Shown here piece by piece: positions 1 through 14,691 of a stretch of DNA of 64,000 bases. Source of the DNA: Thysanoteuthis rhombus. Its lineage: Eukaryota; Mollusca; Cephalopoda; Oegopsida; Thysanoteuthidae. Both the position numbers and the translations under genes were made by a program. Under the pieces are notes generated by a model. That model did not search any database and was not told where the DNA came from. It saw nothing but the letters and a program-made list of their open reading frames with translations. The stretch covers positions 34,644,418 to 34,708,417 of the forward strand of contig OY735201.1 of assembly GCA_963457665.1 (NCBI GenBank), written 5' to 3'. The first letter of the stretch is position 1, and each line of letters starts with the position of its first letter.

Positions 1-333
1 ACAAATCAGAACCAAGTTGATTTCAAAGTAAGTTTACATTTTGTTATTTAAAAAACTTAAAAATAAAATCTTTTCTAATTGAAAGAAATCTGAAAATGAA
101 GTAGCTACTAGAGGGACATGATTTGATCAAAAATAGTCCATTCAATGTTAGCATAACTGAATTGTGAAAATATATTCACTACTTCAGGATTAAAATATCT
201 AATCCTGGAAAAAGGTATTTTCCATCTTGGGAGCTGTCTTTCGCATGAGTCTAAGATTAAAGTAGTCAGCAAAATATTGTTTGAAAGAGTTCATTGACCA
301 ATTTACATGTCTTCAAACTATTTCTCTGCTGGA

Positions 334-420
334 AGAATAGTACAGCAATACTTTGAATGGTGCAGAGTTTGTTGTAGTGTAGTCAAGGTATTGGTGTACT
401 AATTAATCAAACTAAGTATA
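334..420 (+). repeat. Dispersed repeat, copy also at 11715-11785
   Basis: AGTACAGCAATACTTTGAAT followed by a GGTGCA motif and a TGTACTAATT end aligns with 11718 onward (AGTACAGCAATACCTTGAAT, AGTGCA, TTGTACCAATT). The TACAGCAATACCTTG start resembles a DNA-transposon end. Confidence 0.45.
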
Positions 421-850
421 AGCTGAAAAAAAAAAAACACATAAAATTCTAATAAGATTTTGAACTGTGTAGTTTCAAACGGTATGGAAAATTTTGAAAC
501 AAATTCACTGTACCAATCATGGGATACCTGTATGAGTTTTATCAGCATGGGTGTCTACAGACTATTCTTTTTTGAGACTGTCTACTCGTGTTTTTCAGTG
601 GCTGTGAAAATAAGCTTTCAAGGATAAAAAATGAAATCAACTCATTAATCAAATATGGAAATTTTGACTCTCCCTTTTGCAGGCAATGAATCTAAAAAAA
701 AAAAAAAAATTTTGATATACCTAATGGGATTCTGTAAATGCCATATTGATGTGATTTTTTTTATTTTGCAATCATTTTAAGGGAGTACACAAATTTGAAG
801 GATAAAACAATTTAATATTGAAATGATTCCTTGAGAATCCCTTTCCAAAA

Positions 851-887
<37 letters not shown>

Positions 888-2555
888 CAAATTTGAAGTA
901 TAATGTATCTAATAAGACTTCTTTCTCTCTCTCTTTTTGATTTTTAATTTTTGATATGAACTTGATTGAAAAACATTTACCCTTTTGTTCTATCTTCCAT
1001 CTTTCAACCAACTTCATAATTCCATTTCCCCAGAATTATCCATCTTCCACTGCCAAAAACTGCTATAGGTGCCTTTTTACTGAAATTTGTTTTCTTGAAA
1101 ATTCTATGAAGAACACAGTAAATGATAATCCAAAAGTGCTATATCTCGGGAACACAAGATGAGTGAAGACTTGCCAGCCAAGGTATAAGAATTTATACCT
1201 GATCCACAATGAAATATGTGGCCTTTCTCTTGAATACTTCCAGTCACTTATTGTTGATTGTTGCCCTCTATTGGTCCTACTGGTAGCAGTACTTTTCAAA
1301 TGGATTGTTTGCTTCTCTGGAAGGAGTTCATAGAGGTTGCCTTTCCTATCCAACCATGTACACAGCTTCACTTTGTTTGGTTAAAGACTGGTCTTTGGTA
1401 CAGTTAGTAGTGGTTCATTTTGCTTATTTTATAAAAAGTATGTAAAGTATCTACTCTTCATTGCCTGTCACTATCTGTTTTTAAGAAATGGAACAATTTC
1501 ATTGTTTAGCAAATCACATGGAAATACACTCTGGTAGTGTTTTATTTATCATTTTTTATTTATTTATGTGGAAGCCGCTTATCAAAACAACTAACCTGAC
1601 CTAGCTAGTGTAAATAATTAACACTTTGGAGTATGTTAGCTATCTCTTGTATCATATAACATTGTTTATTCTCAATATCCTAATTTGATAGATGTTAACC
1701 TTGATAAATTGATTGAATCCTGTTCCTTTGATAGGTACTTGGAAGATTTCCTCAAATCAAAAAGGATTTCATTTTGAAGTTTTATAAACAGAAATGTAAC
1801 CTTACTTTGGAATCAACTTGGTTCTGACTTATCTTCCTTACTATTGTGCATTATTCAATGAGAAATCTTCAGCATGCAACTTCATAAACCACTTTTGATG
1901 CATATGATCATTCGTGATACCTTCTCCATGAACTGCATTTATTCATTTTTGCATTTTTACTTTTCTTGAAATAAAAAGCTTAATATGCCTAAAATCAATA
2001 AACAAAAATGCCAATTTTGACTAGATTTAAAAAGAAATAAATATGTTCTCTAGAATCGGCCAAAAGCCGTCATTTTGAGTAAAATTAGTTAAAACTAAAT
2101 GCTGTCTGAAGATAAAAACAACAGTTTTCTCGATTTATATTTTATTTTCTTGTAAACAAGTTCTCTTGGTATTTCCTTGAAATATTTAATGACAAAGTAC
2201 ATGTTTATTTAACTGTTGATTCTGTGAAATTAAGCGGGGAAATATTTGCATATTTTAGATTTTTATGACAAATATATCATTTGATATCTGCTGAAATAAG
2301 TGCAGAAAGTTTTTATCGAACTGATAATCAGAATTTCCTTATGTGGAGGGTATTGATATTTTTACTTATGTGACTTGTGGTGAATTTTTATTTTTTAAAT
2401 TGAATTTTTTCACTTTTTTTTATATTTTCTCTTGATAAGCATTAATTTCTTTGGTTCTGTAAACTAATTACAAATAATTTTCTCCAACTGTTCCCAATGG
2501 CATAAAGAGTTTTGGAAAAATGAATTAAGTTATTAACTCTCATCTGCATCTTAAA

Positions 2556-2700
2556 ATTCACCAAAAGTCCATTTGACTGTATGTGCTTGCCTATCACAAA
2601 AACCACTCAACATAACCCCATGAAACTTTCTGGTTACTAATTGGACCCCTGAGCAGGTTTTTAGAAAATTAGTTTTTTTAAAATCACCCTATAATGTTTT
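2556..2700 (+). repeat. Dispersed repeat of the ATTCACCAAA family
   Basis: It begins ATTCACCAAAAGTCC and later reads TGGTTACTAATTGGACCCCT, then GAGCAGGTTTTTAG. The same order is seen in the cluster at 61458-61990. Confidence 0.55.
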
Positions 2701-3029
2701 TTTAGGAGGTAGTTTAAATTACAATGTTGATCCATGAGGAAACAAAAACATTCTGTGCCCTTAGAAAGTGATGTGTTTATGACATGGTTTGTGATCCTAA
2801 TCATTTTGATATGGTTTTGGCATAAAACTGAGACAGAATCACTCCCATTTTAGAACCCCTCCAAAAATCATTCAAGCCCCTCCCCCCTTTTTTTTCCTGT
2901 TGTGAGAAAAAAAGATTGATTGATTCTTCAATTTGACAGCAATTTATATATGCTTGCTGAATCCATGCCTGTCTGTGTAGGTATTCAGAATGAGGTAAAA
3001 TGAAAAAATCAACTTGAGAAAAAAAGCAT

Positions 3030-3330
3030 GATCAGAATAAATCTTCTTATGAAGACATTATGTTCAATTTTGACGTTATATCCTGTAAACCCAAAATAGG
3101 GATCTAGTTCTGCATTATAGTTAGTAATTCATGAATTGACCCTCCTCCCTCCTAACACATAGTGTAACAGTTGAAAATCCCCAAAGTTTGATTTATTCTT
3201 CAAATTAGAGCATATGGAGGGCGTAGCACTTTGGAAAACACTAACAGAAAAACTATTATTGTAAAGATCTAGATAACATGAGCTACATTTATAAGTCATA
3301 AACTGGGTCTTCTAAAAGTTCAGAAGTGGA
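3030..3330 (+). repeat. Diverged local duplication, copy 1 (copy 2 at 3650-3930)
   Basis: GTAACAGTTGAAAATCCCC, TTGATTTATTCTTCAA and AAAAACTATTATTGTAAAGA are matched in the same order at 3768 onward by GTGGCAGTTGGAAAATCTCC, TTGTTTTATTCAAG and AAACTATCATTAATATAAAG. Confidence 0.5.
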
Positions 3331-3649
3331 AGGAAATGCAACAGTTGATTTTGACAAGGAAATCATTAAACAGTGAAGCAATAACCCCCCCCCCTTTTTT
3401 TTTTTTAAACATAAGAGCTTAATTTTCAAATGAATGAATAATTCAAAGCTTGCGTAAAGGCTGCCTTCACTGGCCATTAAGCACCATGTCAATCACTTCC
3501 TTTTGTATTGAATTACTATTATTTTTCATGTGAATGAGAAACTACTCTATGAATAGTATTTTTCCCCAAAAAGATTTTTAAAAAAAGTGTTATCGGAATA
3601 AGAGCTCAGGTACCCCCCCCCCCCCTCAAAATGTTATCAGAGTATTCAT

Positions 3650-3930
3650 TGTAGATGGTGATGTAATGATATTCTTTCTTGACATCATAACCATGACCTC
3701 TGAATTGGGGTTCAATTCCACATTGTAATTGTATAGTAAATTGAGCCCCTCTACTAAAAGATGATGTGGCAGTTGGAAAATCTCCTGGATTTGTTTTATT
3801 CAAGTTGAAGCATTTTGAAGGTGCGGGGTTAAAAAATTCTGCCTACCATGTGCTGTGTTTGCTTGGTTATGTGTAACATATACAGTCAGCTATAGAAAAA
3901 ACTATCATTAATATAAAGATTACTGTGGAG
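3650..3930 (+). repeat. Diverged local duplication, copy 2
   Basis: Second copy of the 3030-3330 segment. Its GGGTTCAATTCCACATTGTA part also resembles segments near 41985 and 63010, so the unit belongs to a wider dispersed family. Confidence 0.45.
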
Positions 3931-5483
3931 ACACCAGTCTATGACATTGCATATTGTCAATCCTTTTATGCTTTGCCATAAACAATAGCTAAGCAAGCTG
4001 TCAATATATTTAGATTGCACGAAAGGTGTAGGTGTTAAGTATAGCAATAACTATCATGTGTGTAGGTTTGTTTGTGTTTTTTTTTTCTTTTTTGTTTTCT
4101 TTTAGCTGCTTGTTATTTTTTGTTTTTCTCCCTTTGGTCATTTTCCAGGTCACTTATGATTTTCGTAATGTTATCAAATGGTTATCAAAATCAGTTGGTC
4201 ACCAATGCTTCATTCAAAATCATAAGAGGTGGCCTTCTCTGTATTTGGTACTATCATATCAATATAAACTAGAAAACCTGTTTTAAAAAATCACAACTTA
4301 GCTGATTTTCTTGAATTGGATTTTTTTTCTTCCCCATAAATAGATGTTAGCTTAGCAACAAGTTTTGAATGGGACTTCATTTTTCCTACCAGCTAAGGTT
4401 ATTTTTCTGAATAAGATTCAGTATTGTTAAAAATTTATTTTTACTTGTTGCTAGAGCAAAGGTTAAGAGGGGAAACTAAGAAACAGCAATAGTCAGTCAG
4501 AGAATGTAGCATTACTGACTTTACTGCTGCAAAGATACCAGGACTCACATAGCTGCAAAATTACATCATTAGCCAAGATTTTAATATATTCTGATATTTG
4601 CACCTCACCTCATAACTTCACCTTTGAAGTAAACACAGCCACAAACCTGAATGTACAGAATGAACACCAATGCAAGTTTTTAACTATATCATCCCTCTCA
4701 AATTATATAAGTGTCCAAATGCAGGCTTGCAGATTTTTATTCCTGTACATTGTCAATATTTGATTTATCTATATTGTCTGGATTCATTTACAATGATCTA
4801 TATGCATTTGCAAGACTAAAATCTACCAATTTAAAAAAAAAATTTTTATTTGAAGAAACATTTTTTTTTTTTTTTTTTTTTTGCTACAAATAAATTTCTG
4901 CTGAGTTTGACTCTGTGGGGTCCCTGGATTTAATGGTAAATCCAGGCCTAATAAGGAAAGGGAATACTCCAGAATCTTAACACCTGAAGGCCTTTGAATG
5001 GATAAGCTGATACCGTTGACAACACTGATAAGGAGTTCAATCAGTACAAAAACTTTGGGGAATGTTAATCCTCCTTCCATATTCATTATTTATTTGGTCA
5101 TGTAATTAGATCTTTACAGTTATATTGGTTTTTTATTTTTTGTTTTGCTTTTTCCCTGAAGTAGTTAGGAACTTACAGTAGTTTAAATTTGATTGACTGT
5201 TTGAATCCAGCTTTGTTCAGATAATAAAACACCTTTGTGTTGATGTTTCATTTCAGCTGATCAATTCTACAGCCTTCTATAATTTGTGAGGAAAGAGTGC
5301 TTAAAAAAAAAATTTGAGTTAGCTTAAAATGACATTATCTTTCAATCTGAGAGAAAACTTTGAATTCAATAATTAGATGATAGAATAAACCTTCAAGATC
5401 TGATGATTTTATGCCAGTTGATTAGAAGTTATTCTTTGAAACTCTCCAAATAAATCACTAATAATAAACTTGCATTCATGACT

Positions 5484-5646
5484 ACTTTTCAACTTTATCT
5501 TGATTTATGATAAGCTTTTTATTGCAACTTTGGCTCAGACCTAAAGCTTATTCTTTATTTTTCATTCAATGCTATTTGTTCACTGCCGAACGGTAATTGA
5601 TCTGAGCAAAAGTTACAATAAAAAGCTGATAAATTGAGATGAAAGT
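5484..5646. mobile_element. Hairpin MITE, 163 bp
   Basis: The left half (ACTTTTCAACTTTATCTTGA, TAAGCTTTTTATTGCAACTT, TGGCTCAGA) is closely reverse-complementary to the right half (TCTGAGCAAAAGTTACAATA, AAAAGCTGATAAATTGAGAT, GAAAGT). The loop is about 60 bp. No coding capacity. The family is not identified. Confidence 0.6.
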
Positions 5647-8600
5647 AAAAAATAGTCAAATGATAATTTACAACCCTATCAAAATGTGTGTAATTGTGTT
5701 AAAAAATATTTTCCAATTCTATTGGTATCTAGAGTTAGCACAAACTTTGCCAAGAGGGTAATTATCAAAATAGCTTTAACGCATGTCATTCTAATGATGG
5801 AAATTTTATGGATGAATTCCAAAGAAAATGGTATTGTAAGAAGTTAATTGTAGTTCTAATGCGATATGCCAGATGAATTTTTTTATCCTTATTAGAATTG
5901 ATTGTTTAAATTTCAATCTGTAAATTCCATCATGAACTTTTGGAGGAAATATAAAACTATTCATAAAACAATACAGGTTTTCAAGTTAGTTGAATAAATT
6001 CTTTAAATGAAGTTATTTGTGCTTCAAAGATTTTATTTGAACTAAAATGATCACTATGCCAAAAAGTGCCTTGATCCAAACTCCTCAGTTGCACACAGAT
6101 TTTTTTGAGTTATCCAAACTGTCAGTACAGCTAAAAAAGGTTTGATGCTAGATAATCTGTATAAATTTTTTCATATAAATACTGATTTGATAAATTTCTT
6201 TCTATACTCTAACATTAGCAGTGGGCTATACATGGTCAGAATTTATATTTTGCTGACAAGTTTTTTGGATTTAAGGTTCCAGAAAGTCATTTTTGGTAGT
6301 TCAGTGCCATATTTTTTATTTTGTTTTATTTATTTTTCCTCTGAATTACAGAAAGTTCAGGTAATTTTTCCAAAGGCTGTTCATAACGGGCTTAGTTCTC
6401 AATGAATTCCAATGAAATTTCATGGAAAAGTAGGCAATAGGTGTGGTATGATCTGAAATTTTGGAGCAGGTCCATTCATTTGAAAGAGTTGCCAATAGGC
6501 TATGGTAGAAGTGATTAAATTTCAGAGTGGATCCATGTGCAATTACTTCCCTTATGTTGGTTTCCTGTCTGCACAGTTTTTTTAAGAAAACAAGGGTCTA
6601 TGAAACTTGATTGTAAATAGCTCAATATTATTTTCTCTGAGGTGTGTGGTTATTTTTAAAACTTAACTCAGCATCGATTCTCAGGATGCAAGAGTAGGAC
6701 CAGTTGTAAAAATTGAACTACATGAAGGATGTTCATTTGTTAGAGAATCTGACATTCTTCTTCTGAAGAAACAAGATTTGATTGTCAGAGAAATGGTCAA
6801 TCCAATGAGGTCATTCAAATATTGTGGAACAGCAGTTGGACATAACTAACCATTTTGGCAACCTCTGGCTATAGTGTGGGATGAAAGTGATGATACCGGA
6901 TTCTAGTATATTGGTTTCTACATGGGAGAAAGTGCTGGCAAAACTAATTAGACTTGCATAGACTTATACATAAGGAAACTCGGGATGGAGCAGGCCGCCA
7001 GTGGCCAATGTTCTGGACCTCTTGTTGATGCCAGTTATACTATGAGGGGAATGGGCATTCGATAAAAGAAATTCAATTTTCGGCTGACAAAACTGGTGAT
7101 ATTTAGGAAACATTCTCTAAACTGTTTACATAAAGAAAAGGACAGTATAAAACAGCCAATAGTCGTGCTTTTATCAATCAAGTTGTCGGTTACTATATTT
7201 CAGTTGTTATTGACTTCAAAATTGTCAATTTTGTCTTGCTGACTCCTGTTTAGGGCATGATTTCAGCACATTTGGAAATTTTGAGTGGAGAAACTTTGTC
7301 CTTAAATACTCCGAAATGTAACATTTCTTATTACGGTCATGTTTAGTGAACTAAGTCATGTACAGCCTTGGTGAAACTAACAGTATTTTTTTTATTTTGG
7401 GGAATTTTAGCTATTTGTACTCTTCAATATGCCAGATTTTTTTCGGTAGTCATGGAACTTCCAAGGACTGGATTTTAAAATCTTGACAGAATTGTTGTTA
7501 AACATCACGTTCCTTAATCTTTTTACAATAGTGATCTGAATAGTAACCTAATATTATACTAATACCTTGCAAGTGTTGACTTGCCAACCAGAATAGTATA
7601 AACAGCGTTTTCATGAAGTTTCTATTTAACAAAAATAGGAAAACTATTTGACTGATATGACTTCTGTTCCTTATTCACAGTCCAGGGTCTTTGTGATTCT
7701 CATCCCTCACATTTGATAAATCCTTTTGCAGATTTGCTTGTGATAGATGGGAACTTATCCAGTGATTCAAAATAATCTTAGAGAATGACAATGTGGGAAC
7801 TAGGGTTGGTTTTTCTTTCTCATCTATGAAATGTTAGTCTAGCATTTCTTTCATAAAATTGAATTACTTGGAATACATTGTAGACCTATTATGTGGCTGG
7901 AGCATGGACCCCAATTTTCAAAACATTAAATTTGGTTCTCGAAATGATAGCTAAATAGAAAAACCCATAAGAAATGTTATGCACTGGGTCCATCAGAGTT
8001 TTGCCCTGACAGTAGCACAGAAGTATTGAAACTGGAGGGGCCAATCAGATCAATGTTGCTGACTCAAAATGGTTTTCTCATTAGATTTTGTTCATCTCAA
8101 TCTTTTTAGTAACAGATGAAGGGGAAAAGGGCAATGAAATGTTTTTGTCTTTATTCATTTCCTTAGCTTATAGTCAGTTGAGCTAGGTCAAAGATTTGGG
8201 AGAGTCCAGGCAGTATTGCCAACTCAAAACATTTTGCTTTAAATCAACCTCAGAAATGCCAAAGTGCATTAGAAATATTGTAAGCCATTTTAGGATCATT
8301 TGAATGGCTAAAAAGAACAAAAAAAATGCTTCAAATGGTGAGGCTAAAAAGAGCACTTCAGAAAACTGCTTCAAATGGTATTAAAAATCAAAGTACATTG
8401 CATCTTCCTCATTTGTCAGCTCTTTGTTGACACTCGCTACATATGTATACAAGTTTTGTCAAAATGTAACCTTCTGCTCAGGTGTCACGGTTTGTAGAAA
8501 AATTGAAAAAAAAAAATCAATATTTGTCTTTCTGCTGGACCAGCCTCACCCTACTATCACCCCATGGGTTTTCTTTCCATTTCTGCATGAATTATGAGGA

Positions 8601-9809
8601 TCAGTCTTTTCAGGCATTAAAGTTAACGAAATAAGTAATGTTTTAATATTTTTGTAAGCTTTATATATGAATGAGCTGAAATTGTATGAAAATATTTCAG
8701 ATTTCAAATTATCATTGTTTCACTAACTGTTGTACATCTGTCATTTAGTTTGAGAATTTGTACCATCTTTATAATGTACATTTCACCAAGAATTTCAGTT
8801 TTATTCATTGGATCTTGATTATCAATCTTTGTATTAGATGAAATTTTATACCGCAGTATATGCCAGCCTTTTTTTCCCTACTCTTAAACATCATTTTAAT
8901 TAAAACAATACTATTTTTGTTTTTTCTTATGTTACATATTTTGTGAATTCCACTCCTTATTGATTTTGTTACTATTAAGAGGTGGTTCCTATCTAGTTCA
9001 AAAAGCAGTTTACAAAGAATTTTGGGATTGAAATTCAATCAATAATTCTCATTTATGATTAATGCTTAGAAAGAAGAGGTGAAAGATGAGTGCCGATGAA
9101 GATTCTTTCTAGCCCAAGTAAAATGAAAGTTATATACCATTCCCTTCGTCTCCTCCCTGGTAATATCTGTAATTTGGCAGCTTAGTGGATTATTTGCAAA
9201 AAGATATGCCAAAGTGATACAGCAGATATCAGCACTTGCCCTCTGTAATACTATGTTGAAAACAAACTTGTATACATTCACAACATATCTTGTTTCAATT
9301 TGAATGAAAAGTATCTCATTCTTGCTGCATTTTCACCATATTGATATCTTTGCAGAGTATAATTAATAAACTTTACAGCTTTGTAAGTTGTAAATTTTCA
9401 TTAGTTGTGAAGTTATAGTACTTTGAATGAGTCTAGCCGATTATAACAAGGCCTACTAAAAATGATTTTAAAGGCTAAAAACAATTTAGTCAATGGTTAA
9501 AGAATACTGTTAATCACTGCTACCTACCACAGACCAGTTTAAACATTGTTGCTGGTTTTGGTTATTCATTTTTTCTGATATTTATGTATCTATCTATTCA
9601 GATCTTGCCTAGCCATAACCACTCATAATAATAGAAACTTGAAATTTGCAAGTATAAATGAGTAGGGCAAACCTCCCCATCCTCATAGGCTTTTAGTGGT
9701 GTTCAATTTGCTATGCAAATTGAACCCATCCATGCTTTTAAAAAAAATTTTACTTCATTATATTTCTTCATCATGAAATTATGATTCAAACTATCATTTC
9801 ATCTAGGTA

Positions 9810-9960
9810 ATTTGATCTTACCACCACCACCACCACTACTGTTTAATTCATGAGGTAAAAAAAGGAGCATATATGAGTGGCGGTGATTCATAATTTCCTT
9901 TGAAATGTTAGTCCAATTTATAAATCAGTCTGTGTTGTATTGGGGGGGGGCTTATTTTGA
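9810..9960 (+). repeat. Dispersed repeat, copy also at 55500-55610
   Basis: CTGTTTAATTCATGAGGTAA, then ATGAGTGGCGGTGATTCATA, aligns with CTGTTTAATTCACGAGGTAA and ATGGGTGGTAGTGGTTCATT near 55514. Confidence 0.55.
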
Positions 9961-10197
9961 AGAACCAAAATCATGATGGGATATGTTTGTCCCATTGGAC
10001 ATTTATCAGGTGGAGAATATAGAATTAGATCACTTCACCCATGTGTCTTCCCTATTCAGTTATGTACTGTGAATTGATTTGTGCGTTCATTTCATACCAT
10101 GATTATATCATTGTCTTTGCTTGCAAAAGCTTGGAAAATGTTATTTACATTCATTTTCGTTACATGTCTCAGACTTCTAAAAGATCTACAAAACATA

Positions 10198-10846
10198 AGT
10201 GGGTGCACATGATAAGAGCCCAATGCGCTACTTTTTACAAAAACACTCATGTTGGATCACACTATGTAAATCCTTCCCCCATTTGCAATCAAAATCAAGC
10301 CAGTTATCACACTAGAAATGAGTTTTATAGCCATGCTAAAAAGGACCCAAATGCACCTTATTACTGGTCAAACACCTGGCCTATGATAGCAGCCCAACAT
10401 CCACTTGAGTCAACAAGGGACTAGCAGTGCTGTGATTGGCTGGCGACTGGTGTCTCTGCCTATCAGTGCACAGTATTTTCACCTGCGATATTTTCATTTT
10501 TATAGTTAAGATGTACATTTCAATCTTGTTTTTGAAGCTTTGATTTTAATGAGCAGAACTGTGTTCTTAAAAATACTTGAAGTATTAATCAGTATAAAAT
10601 GGGTGTGTTTGTGCTTTTGTTGGTAGGAAAAAAAAATCTCACTTTGTGTTATAACTTAGTAAGTTTTCAAGATTCATTTTGATATGCATCAGACTCATAG
10701 AGTTCAAACTTTGAAATACAGTATAAAATTAGCACTATAACTCTAAAAATAACAAAAATGTCATAAGCAAAAGTTCAAACTTCGAAGTGATCTTAACTTT
10801 TTTAAAATATCTCATTGGGCACTTACGTGCACCCACTCATACATTT
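10198..10846. repeat. Short inverted repeat pair bounding about 650 bp
   Basis: GTGGGTGCACATGATAAGAG followed by CCCAATG at the left is mirrored by CATTGGGCACTTACGTGCAC followed by CCAC at the right. The interior includes the 3' part of a 127-codon open frame (10041-10424) that matches nothing I recognise. It may be the terminal repeats of a small DNA transposon. Confidence 0.4.
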
Positions 10847-11714
10847 CAACAGTCAGATGTATTATAATTATTTTATTTATTTATTTATTTATTTTTTTTG
10901 TTTTCACTCATCCTGCTTGTAAATTAGTCAGGAATTGGAAACTTTAATTGGTAACCTCTTTAAAATGTGATGATGGTCAATCTATCAATTAACATAAAGT
11001 AGGTCAAGTTCTTATTTGATGAATACACGTCTCCCTGATATTCATTTTTTTTTTTTTAATTTCATCGCAACTTGAGGAGATATCTTTCAGATAAACTTCC
11101 TCTTGGACACATTTTGAGGCTCAAATCTTCACAAGATCCTATGATGACAATATTGGACAAGAATGTGCAGTAATCATAACTACCAGAATAATGTTTGATT
11201 AGAGACTCGTTATTATAAACAAGGTTAATTGAACACATGGTAGGAAACTGGAAGTCTTGTAACGGCGTACTATTTCACCTGAGATCTGCTATTCTATGAC
11301 AGGATGACGACAGGTCACATGATGTAAACAATAGTTTTCTCCTTGTACAGAATACTAGACTGAATGCTAAATCCAAATGCATAAGAACATTTAATACTGA
11401 TACATCTTTGTAGTCTAAATAGGGTTAAAAAATGAAATGGGTCAATTTTTAGAAAAGTGTAAAGTACTGTATGGTTCTTATGATTTGATCAAATCTTGCA
11501 GTGAATTTAATTTTAAATCAAGCTCAGTCAATTTTGGCAATAAAGGCAATAAATTTTGGATTCTGATGAATTCCCCCTCTCCATATTAAATTGATTGATG
11601 AAAGAAACTTCAATATAAATGAATGAAATGCAATATGTAAATAAGAGAAACTTCGAGTTTCATTTCTTTTTCTTAAAATCTTGTGTAAGTTTATACAAAG
11701 AGGGTCCATTGCTT

Positions 11715-11785
11715 TGTTAGTACAGCAATACCTTGAATAGTGCATTTTTTGGTATTGTATGATTATAGTATTATTGTACCAATTT
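11715..11785 (+). repeat. Dispersed repeat, second copy of 334-420
   Basis: It shares AGTACAGCAATAC-TTGAAT and the downstream TGTAC-AATT block with the copy at 334. Confidence 0.45.
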
Positions 11786-13502
11786 ATGTAGCTAAAAAGC
11801 TGGAAGAAAAATATATTTGATTACTGAATATATTTGTGTATAATTATTGACAATGAAATTGTGGAGGTGGGTGGAACCCAGTGCCATATTACTTTTTCCT
11901 GCAAATGTAATTTTGTGTGACATAAATTCTGTTGATGCCGATAGTGAAGTAGACAGTATATATTTATAGTACAAAGTTCTACACACTTTCGTGTGATTTT
12001 TTTAAAAAATTTTTTTAATTTTTTTATGTAGATAAAAACAAGTGTTCCACTGCTACTGATGCCCATTACCTAATATCAACAATTTTTGGTAGAAATTTTG
12101 CTGTATTTAGTCGGACATTAATTGATATGAGCTCCAATGTGGGCAGCATGCGAGGTGACCTTTCTGAACATCATGCAACAAGTGACAATAATTGCACCTG
12201 CAACATAAAACTTACATCTTTTAATGCATACTTTTGTAACAGAAGAAATATCTAATATATTGTCATTACCATACAAAAATGTAACAGTATTATAATGATT
12301 TAACTGCGTTATTTATCATCAGTTAATAAGGACGATAGATGAACTTCTTTTTGGTCTTGCTGTCCCTAGTATGGCCATGCACATGGCTGGGGGGAAAAGG
12401 GGGAAGTTTACATTTAGTTTTTGTGTAAAGTGTGCATCGTTCAGTTTCAGGCTGAAGAATCCAGAAAAAAGGTACGTCTTATACGCAAATATATATGATA
12501 TAATAAGACCTTGAACAGTGCAGAAAATTTTTAAAAGAATTAATCTGTTCTTGTTTAAAGGGTGTTGAATCAGAATACATGTAGTTGCTCTGCTACAACT
12601 ACTTATTGAGAGTAGATGAAGGGGGTTCAGACAGTAGCCAACCAAAAATGGCCTCTTCAGGGATATATTAAAAATTGAGCAGCAACATTTTGGCTCTTGA
12701 AGACAATTAGAATGTCAAAAATGTAATAATCATGAAGCTCATGGGGAAATGGTGAAGAATTACTTCTGGGAACATAGACTATAAACATATACAAAACCAT
12801 GTAAAATTGAACTATAAAGTGACCTGCAAACTACTTTGAAACATATCATACTGCTATAAAGCCTGTTCATCCTGCTTTACAATAAGACCAAATTTATGGA
12901 TATAAAAGCATTTTTCTGTGATGCTGAAATCCAATAGGGAATAATGCAGAAAGAGAGGTTCCACTTCAAAGCCTTCATAGTATGTTGCATACAAGTCAAG
13001 AGTTGAAATGTTCACATTTTACATATAGTTGTTGACGATTGGTGACATTCTTTTCAAACCATTGCATCTTTCCCAAAGGAGCTAAGCTTTACTTTATGTA
13101 ATTTGCAAGTACCTATTGGTTGGTATATTAGCTTACCGCAGAGAGTTTTGCTTCTGTTAGCTGTTTTCTATTTATAAAACTGTTTGTCTTCTCACTTCTA
13201 GTATGATACACACTTTCTTCAAGCACAAATTACTTTCAGGATATGATCAAAAGACATAACAAACTGGTTTAAGCTCCCTCTTGCAGCTTCTAATTCTGGA
13301 TCTTTCTCTCTTCTGACTGGGTTGTTTCATATCAGTAGAATACAATAGGTTATAATTTGCTAGGTATAATATTTTGTTGAAACTATGATGTACAAATTCA
13401 AGTACTTTCAATCCATCTTCTTGCTTTCTGAGTTGAAAATGAAATTCTGATTTTTTTCTGTTCTTCAAGCATATGGAAAAGATCTTTTCTAAAACAAAGA
13501 TA

Positions 13503-14691
13503 CAGTAAACCCTTGGCTTAATGGACCCCAATGTTTTTTTGTTTTTTTTTAAATTTTCATTTATTGGACACTTCAACTTATCTTTCAATGTGGGGGGGGG
13601 GCTGATTTGTCTCTCCAATTGCATATCAAGGGTGACAAATTGGCTATTTTTCAGCTAGATCTAGATGATTTTCTTAACCCTAGATGTCAAAACTAATATA
13701 CTGTATTAGCAATAAATTTTGCTGAAAGTGGGAAAACATTTAACCGATTTTAGCCTCTCCCCCCTCCAAAAAAAAAACTACTTTTAGATGAAAAAAATTT
13801 CAGTGAGGAACATTGCACACAATACTCACTTTTACTTTTTGTCAAAAATGTCAGCCACACCTTGTTTTCTTAGTAAATGTTTTCTTTATATAAAAACAAA
13901 TTCATAATTTGTCTTCATATTTATAATCCAAGTGGCATTTACTCACAACTATTTATCGGTAAAACTTTCAAAATAAGTGTTTTATCAATTTCTTTCATTG
14001 ACAATCTGTTCAAACATGTGGACATAATTCTTTTTTTATTTTAGTTTTTTTTGATAAAATCTTGAAGTAAGTTTAATCTAAAATAAAACTTTGATCAGTT
14101 TTCTATACCTTCATTGAATATTCAACTTATCCCTGTTTTACTTAAATTAGATAAAATTGTGATTGAATGAAGGACTAATTTTAATTTATTCTTATTAAAA
14201 AGGATTCAGGTAGATTTCATGTGGGTTTGTTTATTTTTCATGAAGGACAACTGGTGTCATGAAAATTTTTCATTGAATTGTGGGCATCTATATAAGCAAT
14301 TTACATTAGAAATAAGTATTCGACATTAAAATGTACATTAATTCAAACTACAAAAACCTGAAACTTGATAAAAAAAAAAAAAAGAAAAAAGTCAAGTCTA
14401 CTAGTACATAGAAACATTTTACAGGGCACATCTTATTTATTCATTTTTCCTAAAATTCTTCTGTATATTTTCCAGCAGCTGATAACTGTTATGAGCTCTG
14501 TCAAATTTTGTTTATTCTTCGCATGATTTTACTAGATATTGTTTTTTTTTTTTTTTTTGCTTTAAATATTTGAAAAGAATGGGGGGGGGGGTAAAAAATA
14601 CCCTTTCTCCAGTAACATTTGATATAACAGACCTTTGTAATCAACAGACAACCGTCCACCCCTGTTAACTAGTTAAACTGAGAGTTTATTG
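13503..14691. mobile_element. Possible pogo-like non-autonomous element
   Basis: The left end, after TA, reads CAGTAAACCCTTGGCTTAAT followed by GGACCCC. The right end reads GTTAACTAGTTAAACTGAGA followed by GTTTATTG, whose reverse complement resembles the left end. The interior is AT-rich with poly(T), poly(G) and poly(A) runs and no transposase. The right-hand TA is mutated, so the call is tentative. Confidence 0.35.

Noticed and set aside
6673..6849. A 58-codon open frame preceded by TTCTCAG, considered as an exon; weak resemblance to the end of ribosomal protein S28 (VRESDILLL)
   Set aside because: The resemblance covers only a few residues, the upstream sequence does not match, there is no donor before the stop, and no family could be supported.
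10041..10424. The longest plus-strand open frame in the first 15 kb (127 codons)
   Set aside because: No recognisable domain, and half of it lies within a region bounded by short inverted repeats. Kept only as a note in the repeat entry.
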